Shown in pieces: positions 29,395 to 37,853 of a stretch of 64,000 bases of DNA. A model generated the notes under the pieces. It made no database searches. It was not told the origin of the DNA and saw nothing but the letters and a program-made list of their open reading frames with translations. How positions within the stretch are numbered: position 1 is the stretch's first letter; each line of letters opens with the position of its first letter. The DNA comes from Saprospiraceae bacterium. Lineage in GTDB: Bacteria > Bacteroidota > Bacteroidia > Chitinophagales > Saprospiraceae. A program made the position numbers and the translations under genes. The stretch spans positions 16,850 to 80,849 of the forward strand of contig JAHDHU010000001.1 of assembly GCA_020631135.1 (NCBI GenBank), in the 5' to 3' direction.

Positions 29395-30123
29395 TTATTT
29401 TATTTCATTGAGAAATTCTGCAAATCGAATTCTCGCTCCTAATAAAATATTGAAAGCAATGAATGATCGGTTTTTGTGAGATTTATGAAATTGCATTGGT
29501 CGAAGGTCAATACCAGCAGCGAAATCAAATGCCATAAAATCTAATGCATTAATCTTAAAATTCGGAAGAATAGAAAGGCTAGGTACAACATTATTAAACT
29601 CGGCCTTGATATCCTCTTGTATTTCAGGATAAGGTCCATATTGATAAATAGTGGATTTGGCTGAATTTAGATAATTGAATTTAAGCATTGCTCTAATTGA
29701 AAAATTTTTGTGGATTTTTGACAGCTTATAATAAGCTCCAATCCCAAGGGTCATGTATGAAATACGGAAATTTTGATACCCTAAATCATTTAAGTTTACA
29801 AGACCAGTAGTGTCAATTAATTTTGCTGTTGGTTCTTGACGTGTGAAGTCTGCCATAGCCAGTCCCAAAGTGACGGCCCATCTCAATTTATGTAGGTACT
29901 TTGAACTGCCACTTAATCCCAATTCCAAATCACCTTTTCCAGAATAATTATATGAAATCAAGTTGTCGCTCAGGATCAGTTCATCCGATAAAAAAGTATG
30001 TGCTCCTTGAATGTTGCCATGCATTTCAATTTGGGAAAATAAACTACTCATTGAAAAAGCCATCAATAGTAACGAGAGAATGAGATTTTGGTACGAATTG
30101 AAAAGCAGTAGTGAATTGGACAT
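29395..30123 (-). CDS. Exported beta-barrel-like protein of unknown function
   Basis: A 242-residue protein with an N-terminal hydrophobic signal that likely ends near SLFSQ (about residue 31). The mature part alternates polar and hydrophobic residues in Bacteroidota outer-membrane-barrel fashion (LRWAVTLGLAMADF, MTLGIGAYYKL, FSIRAMLKFNYL) and ends in a strand-like ILLGARIRF. It may be a small outer-membrane barrel, somewhat reminiscent of PorP/SprF-type partners, and it is divergent from a T9SS cargo gene. That link is suggestive only. A perfect -7 box lies 28 bases upstream of the ATG. Confidence 0.55.
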   Translation of the reverse strand: MSNSLLLFNSYQNLILSLLLMAFSMSSLFSQIEMHGNIQGAHTFLSDELILSDNLISYNYSGKGDLELGLSGSSKYLHKLRWAVTLGLAMADFTRQEPTAKLIDTTGLVNLNDLGYQNFRISYMTLGIGAYYKLSKIHKNFSIRAMLKFNYLNSAKSTIYQYGPYPEIQEDIKAEFNNVVPSLSILPNFKINALDFMAFDFAAGIDLRPMQFHKSHKNRSFIAFNILLGARIRFAEFLNEIK

Positions 30124-30150
30124 AAATAAAGTACAAACATGATTATTTTA

Positions 30151-30158
30151 CAAACGTA
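30151..30158 (-). promoter_or_regulatory. -7 box TACGTTTG (minus strand)
   Basis: On the minus strand the sequence reads TACGTTTG, 27 bases before the ATG at 30123. Perfect TAnnTTTG match in the 83-base divergent gap shared with the T9SS cargo gene. Confidence 0.45.
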
Positions 30159-30206
30159 ACCATTTCCGAAGTCAGTTAGCGGGCTTCTTAATTTTAAAAA
30201 TTTCAA

Positions 30207-31469
30207 ATGAATAAAAGAATACCTTACTTAAATTTTTGCATTGTTTTTTTTCTTATAACAGCATTTTCTCAAACTAACTTAAAAGCTCAATGTTTTGCAG
30301 GAGATATGACTTCTACAGGGATGGTGGCTGTTCCGGATGGAGATACTTTTGATTTGATGATGTCCAATGAGATGGTCCCAACTGGAAATACTTGGTGTTG
30401 GTTTCTAGATAACACTAATTCAAATGGTACAGGTGGATTAGAACAGCCGGTAGTAATTACAGGAATTACTGGCATGGAAACTTGGGATAATGATTTATCC
30501 GGAATTCTTAGTGCAAACGGTCTGCCGCGATTGGAGGGAGTCTGGATTTTCAAAGGAGCAATTTTTACAGATCCCATGGATCCACTAAACAGTTTTTGTG
30601 ATGTGACAGTAGATTCACTAATTGTTGAATTTGGTCCAGTCATGATGACGACTTGTTCGGCAGGAACAATGACCACCATAGGAGAAACTACTGTTTGTAA
30701 CGGTGAAACATTTAGTGTAATAACCGAAATGACTGATATTCCAACGACAGGCGGACTTGCGTGGAGTTTTGATGATGCTTTAGGTGGTTCGGGAGGACAG
30801 GCAGGCGGATTTATATTGCTAAATGTAACAGGAAATGAAACTTATGATAGTGATCTAAATGGAATCATGTCTGGGAATGGATTAGATGCACTAAGTGGAA
30901 CTTGGGTGGTTAAATCTAGTGTCTATGAATTGGCTGGGAATCCATTAGCTACTGTTTGTGATGTGTCGACAGATTCTTTGATTGTGAATTTTAATCCACA
31001 GATAAATATAAGTTTAGATAATCCATTTAATACTTATGTAATTGCAGATGTTACTGGTGGGGTAGCACCTTATGAATATTTATGGACCAACGGCGAAACT
31101 CAGGATACTGTTTTCAATCTTGAGGACGGAATCTTAACACTCCAAATAACAGATGCCAATGGTTGCATGCAAACAGAAACAATAACTTTGATGAATACTT
31201 CAATAGATGAGGTTAAAGGACTAGAATCATTTGAAATTAGTCCAAATCCTTCGGATGGAATCAGTCATTTAAACATGACTTTCGATCAAGCACAGAATAT
31301 CGAGATTCGCGTACTAAATATGGAAGGAAAACTTTTGTCAGTTGTTGCCTCCGAAAAGTCTAAGGGTAGGATTTATCCAATTGATTTATCCCAGTATAAT
31401 TCGGGAGTTTATTTGATTCAAGTGATAACATCAGATGCAAAGTTTGCAGAAAGAATAATTAAAAGATAA
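30207..31469 (+). CDS. Secreted protein with T9SS type A C-terminal sorting domain
   Basis: A 420-residue protein with a signal peptide (ending about residue 27, NLKAQ). Two tandem modules of about 120 residues follow, each beginning C(F/S)AG(D/T)MT and ending VTVDSLIVEFGP or VSTDSLIVNFNP, and each with paired cysteines. After that come a SprB-like repeat (APYEYLWTNGETQDTV, LQITDANGCMQTETITL) and a C-terminal type A sorting domain from about residue 345 (FEISPNPSDG ... GVYLIQVITSDAKFAERIIKR). The sorting domain routes cargo through the type IX secretion system across the outer membrane. The function of the duplicated module is unknown. A strong terminator follows. Confidence 0.82.
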   Translation: MNKRIPYLNFCIVFFLITAFSQTNLKAQCFAGDMTSTGMVAVPDGDTFDLMMSNEMVPTGNTWCWFLDNTNSNGTGGLEQPVVITGITGMETWDNDLSGILSANGLPRLEGVWIFKGAIFTDPMDPLNSFCDVTVDSLIVEFGPVMMTTCSAGTMTTIGETTVCNGETFSVITEMTDIPTTGGLAWSFDDALGGSGGQAGGFILLNVTGNETYDSDLNGIMSGNGLDALSGTWVVKSSVYELAGNPLATVCDVSTDSLIVNFNPQINISLDNPFNTYVIADVTGGVAPYEYLWTNGETQDTVFNLEDGILTLQITDANGCMQTETITLMNTSIDEVKGLESFEISPNPSDGISHLNMTFDQAQNIEIRVLNMEGKLLSVVASEKSKGRIYPIDLSQYNSGVYLIQVITSDAKFAERIIKR

Positions 31470-31492
31470 GATCAAAATATAACTATTGGAAA

Positions 31493-31518
31493 GGGGACAT
31501 TAGATGTCCCCTTTTTTT
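31493..31518 (+). terminator. Rho-independent terminator after the T9SS cargo gene
   Basis: Perfect 8-bp stem GGGGACAT/ATGTCCCC with a 3-base loop (TAG), followed by seven T. It ends the plus-strand transcript; the converging methyltransferase gene stops at 31517. Confidence 0.93.
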
Positions 31519-32692
31519 ATACCAGCTTCATAAGTTTTTCTAAAAAATGATATTCAACACCGAAGGTTTTTCGAATTTGTTGAATTTTTTCCAAAACACT
31601 TTTAGGAAATATTTCAACTGATTGTTGAAAGGTCGCTACGATGAGGAGATTTTTTGGTGTATGGCTGGTCGAGATAAATTCCATTACGTTTGTTTTGTAT
31701 CCAAAGCCTTCTAATATCAAAGCCCTTATAGTGTCCGTAACTATTTCGGCTTGTCTTTCTTTGAGAATGCCGTATTGAAGAATGGAACCAACATCTGGAG
31801 TTAGTTTCATTTGTTTTCGGACTTGTTTGTGACAACAAGGCGAGCAAACTATAATCTTAGCTTTTTTATTTATTCCAGCAGCGATGGCATCATCTGTCGC
31901 GGTATTACAAGCGTGAAGTGCAATTAGTATATCAGAAGACTCAATGCTGGATGTTTCAATATTACCTTCATGAAAACTCAGATCATTGTATTCTAAAGAT
32001 CGCGCAATAGCATTACACTGCTCTACAAGATTGGATCGAATCTCTATACCTTTTATAACTGGTTCGTGGTTTTTTCTATTTTTCAAATGATCATATAAGG
32101 CAAAAGTTAGATACCCTTTACCAGAACCCATATCACTTACCGTGTATTTATCAGGTAAGTTTGCTTTTTCAATAATTGGATCAATTATTTCTATAAACTT
32201 GTTTATCTGTTTGAATTTATCTTGTTTGTCTTTTAAAACTTTTCCATCCACACTACTAATGCCAAGATGATACAGATATGGAGATTTTGAGGAGACCAAT
32301 CTATTCTTTTGGTGATCATGTTTGAGGTCAAGAATTTTTTCCTTTCCTAATATTTTGGATTTGATTTTTGTCTTTCCTTTTTCAGGATAAGAAAAGTAGT
32401 GCTCGATTTTGGTGTCGTGCAGATCTGCTTGAGCAAAATTATTTTCAAGTTGCTCATCAATTATCTTAAGGGAAGTTTCTAAATTGTAATTTTTGGTGAG
32501 GTCATTGGTCGAATATCGATAAACAAATGATAATCTAAAACCAGCTTTAAGTTGAACTGGCCGAATGATTATTTTTTTTAAGTCATCCGCTTTGTTCTTT
32601 TTATTTATCAATAAAAGTCGGACAAATGTATTTTCGTCAATACATTTTTTAATGATTTGTAAAAACTCTTTTTTCTTCTCGCTATTCATCAA
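31517..32692 (-). CDS. Class I SAM-dependent methyltransferase (Methyltransf_32 type)
   Basis: A 391-residue protein. An N-terminal region of about 170 residues, rich in Lys, has no clear family. The C-terminal Rossmann methyltransferase has motif I VSDMGSGKGYLTFALYDHL near residue 185, an acidic beta2 end (GIEIRSN), and the distinctive ALHACNTATDDAI and CSPCCHKQVRK near residues 255-285. This combination (HxCG/HACN loop followed by PCC) marks the METTL25/RRNAD1-like Methyltransf_32 family; an RNA substrate is plausible but not shown by sequence. The gene above it on the strand ends 24 bases upstream, so they may be co-transcribed. Confidence 0.72.
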   Translation of the reverse strand: MMNSEKKKEFLQIIKKCIDENTFVRLLLINKKNKADDLKKIIIRPVQLKAGFRLSFVYRYSTNDLTKNYNLETSLKIIDEQLENNFAQADLHDTKIEHYFSYPEKGKTKIKSKILGKEKILDLKHDHQKNRLVSSKSPYLYHLGISSVDGKVLKDKQDKFKQINKFIEIIDPIIEKANLPDKYTVSDMGSGKGYLTFALYDHLKNRKNHEPVIKGIEIRSNLVEQCNAIARSLEYNDLSFHEGNIETSSIESSDILIALHACNTATDDAIAAGINKKAKIIVCSPCCHKQVRKQMKLTPDVGSILQYGILKERQAEIVTDTIRALILEGFGYKTNVMEFISTSHTPKNLLIVATFQQSVEIFPKSVLEKIQQIRKTFGVEYHFLEKLMKLV

Positions 32693-32716
32693 GGTAAAGA
32701 TAATCAGGTCCTCAAG

Positions 32717-34075
32717 TTATCTTTTCGGATTTAAACAATAATGACTTTTCTTGAACTGAAAATACTTAGGATTAAAATCGTCCGTATTAAGAGTTTTAAA
32801 AGGACCCAAAAAGGCACTTGGGTTTTCTTTTTTAATGTAGTCTTGAGAATTTTTAGTGTAAAACACAGTTTTATACTCATTCCTTTCTGCTGCTAACAAT
32901 GCTGATTCAAATGGTATTGCCCATTCCATTTTTAGTGTTCCTTTTAATCTAACATAAGCAGGGACCACTGATTTTTCGCATTTCGCGAATGCGAGCTTAT
33001 TATTTAACCAATTTATTCGCTGAGTGTATGCAGTGGATGAAAGCGTAATTCTTGTAAAGCAGATCATCAATATCAAAGGTATGATCAACAAGTATTTACT
33101 TTGAACCCTTTCAGATATATAAATGTGTTTTAAAAAAGGATAAGTAACAAATACGGACAAACAGGTATAACTAGATTCTCGATAAAACATTCGAATGCCT
33201 TCCGGATTGCCAAGGTGTACGACAAGGATGAAAACAAGAAAACTCGCCATAAGAAATATAGCACGAAGCCAATTTCGATACTTAAAAAAAATGAATAAGT
33301 TGACAATGAGTAGAAAAAATATAGTCTGATAAAAGAATGGAATTTCAACTATAAATACCTCATGTGCGTATAAATCAAACCAATTTCGAGAGCTTAGGTT
33401 TTCCCAAAATTCTTTGCTTTTTGCTGCATCATACCAAGTCGTAAAGAATTGATTTCTTACCAACCATGTGATCACAAAAACGATCGGTAAGAAAATAATT
33501 TCTTTGCTCAGCTTTTTGTTTTCTAATACATCATCCTTGATCATATAGAAAAAGGGAAAAAGAACCAATGGATGAAAAAATACTGCAGCGACAATAAAAA
33601 AGGCACTTAGAGCATATTTGAAAAGGAGTTTCTTAGAATTTTTGTAAACCACAAAAGCAAGAAGGACAGTTAGTATACCTTGTAATAGATCAGACGAACA
33701 CCAATAAAAGGTTTCGGAACAACCTAAAAGGACGGTAAAAAGTACCAGCATAGAGAATACTTTATCTCGATAAACCCAATGACATATCGAGAAAACAATT
33801 ATGTGATATAAGGGAAAAGAGATAGAAAACAATTTGGCCAAAGTAGCCATGCTCAGATTCAGTTTTAAAGCGATAAAAGGAAGAAGCCTAAAAATTATCG
33901 AAGGCCATCGATTGGTCATCACTTCGATTTTTTGATCATTGACTAAAAGAAATAATTGAAACGCTGGATCAGAAAAATATATTCGTTCTCTATAGAATAT
34001 GATTGAAAGAATAAAAATTAAGGTAAAGCAAACGCCACCTAATATGCTGATATAATATTTTCTTAACCAGTCCAA
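32717..34075 (-). CDS. Polytopic membrane protein (possible GT-C-like glycosyltransferase)
   Basis: A 452-residue protein with about ten membrane helices spread over residues 10-360 and a soluble, basic C-terminal region of about 90 residues. The first loop holds an FSDPAFQL segment, a possible acidic site as in GT-C enzymes, but no family motif is decisive. There are no polysaccharide genes next to it. It ends 24 bases before the methyltransferase and starts 32 bases beyond the CHAP gene stop, so aspS-CHAP-this gene-methyltransferase could form one transcript. The peptide LAFAKC is encoded by an imperfect copy of the palindrome described at 1117. Confidence 0.55.
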   Translation of the reverse strand: MDWLRKYYISILGGVCFTLIFILSIIFYRERIYFSDPAFQLFLLVNDQKIEVMTNRWPSIIFRLLPFIALKLNLSMATLAKLFSISFPLYHIIVFSICHWVYRDKVFSMLVLFTVLLGCSETFYWCSSDLLQGILTVLLAFVVYKNSKKLLFKYALSAFFIVAAVFFHPLVLFPFFYMIKDDVLENKKLSKEIIFLPIVFVITWLVRNQFFTTWYDAAKSKEFWENLSSRNWFDLYAHEVFIVEIPFFYQTIFFLLIVNLFIFFKYRNWLRAIFLMASFLVFILVVHLGNPEGIRMFYRESSYTCLSVFVTYPFLKHIYISERVQSKYLLIIPLILMICFTRITLSSTAYTQRINWLNNKLAFAKCEKSVVPAYVRLKGTLKMEWAIPFESALLAAERNEYKTVFYTKNSQDYIKKENPSAFLGPFKTLNTDDFNPKYFQFKKSHYCLNPKR

Positions 34076-34106
34076 GATTTGTTAAAGATAGCTATTGCAA
34101 TATTGA

Positions 34107-34808
34107 TCATCTGGACAACCAGCCAATAACATGTTTGCTGTCTATTTTCCATTTACCATTAACAAAAAGCAAAGGGATGGTGCTTCTGGACTTTTGAGAA
34201 TGTCCATTGTTTTGAGAAACCATTTCTATTTCCCCATCTCTAACCGAAGAAATAATACCGACGTGACCGAAAGAGTTTGTAGCATCAGGTCCAAATACCA
34301 AAATGGCATTTTCTCTAGGTTGGTAAAAACTATAATTACGATATTGGTTTAATCCCCTGGCTTCGTTGAAGCCTCCATCACTTACATTCCAATCAAAAAA
34401 TTCTTTAGCATGCCCATAGCTTTGCTTCATTTTGTGATTGTAATATTCGTAATAAAATCTTTTTACAAATTCTACACACTGAAACTTTAAACCTAAGTTG
34501 TAACCATCTGCTGTCACATGACGACCATATACGGAACTTAAAGATCCGTTATGATAAACCGCAACGCCCAGATGATTGTCTATTATTTTGACATCGTCCA
34601 AAGTTGTTCGATCGGGATTTGATTTAAAAGTTTGAACCTTACTTTTCTTCTTGGTTCTTTTAGGCGGATTGTTTTTACGTTCTGGAATTTTTGGAATCCA
34701 TTCTTTGACCTCGATTTTATCCATGACTGTGTCTGGGATAAAAAAGTATCCGATTCCACCTAGAATTAAAATCGTGATAAATAAAGCCTGGATTTGAGTT
34801 TTTTCCAA
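34107..34808 (-). CDS. Membrane-anchored CHAP domain amidase/peptidase
   Basis: A 233-residue protein with one N-terminal membrane helix (about 7-25) and a basic linker (KRTKKKSK). The C-terminal CHAP domain has the catalytic Cys111 in FQCVEFVKRFYYE, His182 in FGHVGIIS and a following polar residue (Glu/Asn, EMVSQNN) that completes the site. CHAP enzymes cleave peptidoglycan cross-bridges or related amides; localisation in the periplasm tethered to the inner membrane is inferred. The start is 1 base after the aspS stop on the same strand, so it is likely co-transcribed with aspS. Confidence 0.8.
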   Translation of the reverse strand: MEKTQIQALFITILILGGIGYFFIPDTVMDKIEVKEWIPKIPERKNNPPKRTKKKSKVQTFKSNPDRTTLDDVKIIDNHLGVAVYHNGSLSSVYGRHVTADGYNLGLKFQCVEFVKRFYYEYYNHKMKQSYGHAKEFFDWNVSDGGFNEARGLNQYRNYSFYQPRENAILVFGPDATNSFGHVGIISSVRDGEIEMVSQNNGHSQKSRSTIPLLFVNGKWKIDSKHVIGWLSR

Positions 34809-34809
34809 A

Positions 34810-36585
34810 TTAAGAATCCGCTGGTTTAAATGTTGAGTCTAGAAATAATTCTTCCATTTGGATGTTGTCAATTTTTGATGGGGCATCTATCATCATATCC
34901 CGACCTTGATTGTTTTTAGGAAAGGCGATAAAATCTCGAATTGAATTTTTACCATTGAGCACTGCACACAATCGATCAAATCCAAAAGCAATACCACCAT
35001 GAGGTGGTGCTCCATATTCAAAAGCTCCTAATAAAAATCCAAATTGAGCTTCCGCTTCTTCTTTGGTAAATCCTAACAAATCAAAATTCTTGGATTGTAG
35101 TTCTCTATCATGAATCCTAATCGAGCCACCACCGATTTCAACACCGTTGATAACCAGGTCATACGCATCAGCTTTGAGGCTTTTCATAGTTGCGTGATCA
35201 CCATTCATCATGCGAGAAATTTCTTCTTTTTTAGGAGAGGTAAACGGATGATGCATCGCATGAAATCGCTCAGAATCTTCATCCCATTCTAATAGAGGAA
35301 AATCGATTACCCAAAGAGGTTTAAAATCTCCTTCTTTAATAAGTCCCATCCTTTGTCCCATTTCGAGACGTAGTTCATTTAATTGTTTCCTTGTTTTTTC
35401 ATCTTCACCACTAAGCATAAAGATGATGTCACCTTTTTTGGCACCATGCTTTTCTGCTAGTTTTAGGAGAAATTCATCATCATAAAATTTACCTATTGTT
35501 GATTTGATGGTCCCGTCTTGATTGTATTTGATATATACCAAACCTTTGGCACCTATCTGTGGACGTTGCATCCATTCTGTAAGGTTTTTTAAATCTTTGT
35601 TCGAGTAACTTTCGGCTATATCGTTTGCTACAATCCCTACGATGGTCTCTGCATTATCAAAAACACCAAATCCTTGACCTTTCATAGATTCTGCAAAATC
35701 TATAAATTCCATTCCGAATCTCAAATCTGGTTTGTCACTTCCATATCTTCTCATTGCTTCGTCGTAAGACATTTTTGGAAAATCAGACAGTGACACACTT
35801 TTTAATTCTTTAAAAAGATGTTTGGTGAGTCCTTCGAAAGTATCTAAGATTTGATCTCTCGTTACGAAAGCCATTTCGCAATCTATTTGAGTAAATTCTG
35901 GTTGTCTGTCTGCCCTAAGGTCTTCATCTCTGAAACACTTGACAATTTGGAAGTACCGGTCAAATCCACCAACCATCAAAATTTGTTTAAAGGTTTGAGG
36001 AGATTGAGGTAGTGCATAAAACTGGCCGGGATTCATCCTGGACGGTACCACAAAATCTCGAGCACCCTCCGGTGTTGATTTGATAAGAACTGGCGTTTCT
36101 ACTTCAACAAAACTTTGTCCATCAAGGTATTTTCTTGTTTCGATTGCTAGTTTGGATCTAAACAAGATATTTTGTTGCAAAGGTGTTCTTCTCAGATCTA
36201 AGTATCTGTATTGCATTCTCAATTCGTCACCACCATCCGAATCATCCTCAATAGTAAATGGAGGAGTTTTTGATTCATTGAGAACATCTAGTTGGGAAAC
36301 TTCAATTTCAATATCACCAGTTGGTCGATTTGGATTCTTGCTACTTCTTTCACGTACTTTTCCAGAAGCTTTAATTACAAACTCCCTTCCCAGTTTACGA
36401 GCTAATTCACAAAGAGATTGGTTTTCATCCATATTGAATACCAATTGAGTGATTCCATATCTATCTCTTAGATCGACAAAGGTCAAGCCTCCTAGATCCC
36501 TACTTATTTGTACCCATCCACTTAAGATTACTTGTTGACCAACATCCGAGATTCTTAAGTCTCCACAATTATGAGTTCTATACAT
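34810..36585 (-). CDS. aspS: Aspartyl-tRNA synthetase
   Basis: A 591-residue class IIb synthetase. It has an N-terminal OB anticodon-binding domain (residues 1-105, ending in [10 protein letters not shown]), then motif 2 ([18 protein letters not shown]), a bacterial GAD insertion domain of about 130 residues (about 285-420), and motif 3 near the C-terminus ([11 protein letters not shown]). The length matches bacterial AspRS. It charges tRNA-Asp. This gene has one of the few strong Shine-Dalgarno sites here (AAAGGAG, four bases before ATG) and a perfect -7 box upstream, consistent with high expression. Confidence 0.97.
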   Translation of the reverse strand: MYRTHNCGDLRISDVGQQVILSGWVQISRDLGGLTFVDLRDRYGITQLVFNMDENQSLCELARKLGREFVIKASGKVRERSSKNPNRPTGDIEIEVSQLDVLNESKTPPFTIEDDSDGGDELRMQYRYLDLRRTPLQQNILFRSKLAIETRKYLDGQSFVEVETPVLIKSTPEGARDFVVPSRMNPGQFYALPQSPQTFKQILMVGGFDRYFQIVKCFRDEDLRADRQPEFTQIDCEMAFVTRDQILDTFEGLTKHLFKELKSVSLSDFPKMSYDEAMRRYGSDKPDLRFGMEFIDFAESMKGQGFGVFDNAETIVGIVANDIAESYSNKDLKNLTEWMQRPQIGAKGLVYIKYNQDGTIKSTIGKFYDDEFLLKLAEKHGAKKGDIIFMLSGEDEKTRKQLNELRLEMGQRMGLIKEGDFKPLWVIDFPLLEWDEDSERFHAMHHPFTSPKKEEISRMMNGDHATMKSLKADAYDLVINGVEIGGGSIRIHDRELQSKNFDLLGFTKEEAEAQFGFLLGAFEYGAPPHGGIAFGFDRLCAVLNGKNSIRDFIAFPKNNQGRDMMIDAPSKIDNIQMEELFLDSTFKPADS

Positions 36586-36589
36586 TTTT

Positions 36590-36596
36590 CTCCTTT
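36590..36596 (-). promoter_or_regulatory. Shine-Dalgarno site AAAGGAG of aspS
   Basis: AAAGGAG on the minus strand, four bases before the aspS ATG (36585). Such a site is unusual in this window, where most genes lack a recognisable SD. Confidence 0.75.
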
Positions 36597-36608
36597 AAAA
36601 ATAAACCG

Positions 36609-36616
36609 CAAAGGTA
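36609..36616 (-). promoter_or_regulatory. -7 box TACCTTTG of aspS
   Basis: Perfect TAnnTTTG on the minus strand, 23 bases before the aspS ATG and just upstream of the SD site; expected leader about 18 bases. Confidence 0.6.
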
Positions 36617-36688
36617 CTTTTTGTGGAAGTATTAAGAAACATGCTTTAGGTTAATATTTCAAAACTCAATGTTTACGAAATGCTTATT

Positions 36689-36769
36689 CTAGAGGGTGTC
36701 ACTTTGAGGCATCATTTTTTCTTGTCGACCAAAGTGGAGACAACTTTTTTTCTTTTCAATTCCCTCTAG
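36689..36769. repeat. 81-bp inverted-repeat element with T-rich interior
   Basis: Outer 8-bp arms CTAGAGGG (36689-36696) and CCCTCTAG (36762-36769) are perfect. Inside them TGTCACTTTG (36697-36706) pairs with CAAAGT...GACA (36730-36742), with a 3-base interruption. The rest is rich in T. It could be a degenerate mobile-element end (MITE-like) or a structured untranslated RNA; nothing here identifies which. Confidence 0.55.
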
Positions 36770-36869
36770 TTTTAGGAGATTTATTGGCTTTTGTTATTTA
36801 CTTTAAATGATAAACAACTGGTCATTAACAAGATCAAATTAGATTAAAGGTCCTTGTATTAAGATCTTA

Positions 36870-36902
36870 GAAAAAGAGAAAAGCCCGCATTCGCGAATGC
36901 GG
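36870..36902 (-). terminator. Terminator of the lipoprotein gene using the palindrome as stem
   Basis: Read on the minus strand, an 18-bp perfect palindrome CCGCATTCGCGAATGCGG (9-bp arms, no loop) is followed by a G and a T-rich tract (CTTTTCTCTTTTT). It lies just beyond the stop codon of the 36916-37599 gene, so it probably ends that transcript. Confidence 0.65.
36886..36901. repeat. Perfect 16-bp palindrome CGCATTCGCGAATGCG, copy 3
   Basis: The only perfect copy outside a coding region, extended to 18 bp (36885-36902). It forms the terminator stem downstream of the lipoprotein gene. Confidence 0.9.
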
Positions 36903-36915
36903 ACCCACTTAATAT

Positions 36916-37599
36916 TTACATTTCTTTTCGATACGGAAATCTCTTTGAAATTTGATGATTTACTCTTGAAACCGCTTCATCTGTTTCACATTGCCAATCT
37001 GTATCAATTTTTCGATTCCATGCCCATAAAGAGACACCTTCACTTCCATCTATAAGATTGGCATTAACATATATCTCCGAAGTCCTTTTTAGCCTTCTTT
37101 CATTGACGCCAGGGATAAAAACTCCTGATAGTGTCGTGGCTATATCAACAACCGCAGATTCCGTATTAGACAACCAAAAATCTTTGTGAAGATCAACTTT
37201 AACCACCGCGTCAACGCCTAATATTTTGGACAATTCTTCAGGAGATTTTTCCCAACTTTGATCTATTTCAATTCCATTTTCTGCAAGAATTTTATTAGTG
37301 CGATCTATATTTTGAATCGAAATTTGAATATTGCTTCTTTTCCGATTTATTCTGGATTCTTCCAATAATTGAAAATACAGTGAACGTTGAAATAAAATAG
37401 CTTCTTCGATTTGAAGTTGAAGAATATCTTCATCGCTTAGATTGTCTGGAATTCTTCCAGAGTAATAGTTTTCGTAAGGAAGGACAGCAATTTTACGGTG
37501 TTGATTGGCATAGCTATGATAATCGTGCGTAATAAATTTTTTAGGACTACAGGCTGAAACCGTGATAAGAGCAAGCAATAATAAGTAGAGATTTTTCAT
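36916..37599 (-). CDS. Lipoprotein of unknown function
   Basis: A 227-residue protein: signal peptide and lipobox VSAC with Cys17. The mature part starts with a Lys/His-rich region and IAVLPYENYYSGRIPDN, then a predicted helix (EEAILFQRSLYFQLLEES), LGVDAVVKVDL and a C-terminal beta-rich segment (SEIYVNANLIDG). The IAVLPYEN...LGVDAVV layout recalls the CsgG/GNA1162 lipoprotein fold of outer-membrane assembly proteins, but no diagnostic motif supports it. It has its own perfect -7 box 32 bases upstream, and a palindromic terminator downstream. Confidence 0.6.
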   Translation of the reverse strand: MKNLYLLLLALITVSACSPKKFITHDYHSYANQHRKIAVLPYENYYSGRIPDNLSDEDILQLQIEEAILFQRSLYFQLLEESRINRKRSNIQISIQNIDRTNKILAENGIEIDQSWEKSPEELSKILGVDAVVKVDLHKDFWLSNTESAVVDIATTLSGVFIPGVNERRLKRTSEIYVNANLIDGSEGVSLWAWNRKIDTDWQCETDEAVSRVNHQISKRFPYRKEM

Positions 37600-37631
37600 A
37601 GTTCGAGATTTTAGTGGTTACGAATTACACT

Positions 37632-37639
37632 CAAAATTA
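37632..37639 (-). promoter_or_regulatory. -7 box TAATTTTG of the lipoprotein gene
   Basis: Minus-strand TAATTTTG, a perfect TAnnTTTG match, 32 bases before the ATG at 37599. No TTG -33 element is evident. Confidence 0.45.
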
Positions 37640-37853
37640 TTCCGATTAAAAGCTTTGGTCACCATAACTTTGGGTCTTTGAAATATGTTTAACGACGACG
37701 ATAAATAGTGTTAAATTCAAGAATTGACCAATGTCACCGTAAACCCAGACAAAACATTGGTAATAATGTTTTCGTCAGAAAATCTGAAATAATTTGTTTA
37801 ACATTTAAGTTATTTTGGTTTAACCGATATTCACATTTCTTTAAGTAAAAGCT

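Larger units (their letters stand above)
36586..36915. other. 330-bp intergenic region between aspS and the lipoprotein gene
   Basis: Contains the aspS leader and promoter (36590-36616), an 81-bp inverted-repeat structure at 36689-36769, a non-coding AT-rich stretch, and the palindromic terminator at 36870-36902. No gene of more than about a dozen codons is supported. Confidence 0.8.

Noticed and set aside
37600..37853. 254-bp gap between the lipoprotein and MBL genes
   Set aside because: Apart from the lipoprotein promoter box at 37632-37639, I see no tRNA, riboswitch or small ORF; near-matches to TAnnTTTG (TTATTTTG, TAATTTG) are not convincing.
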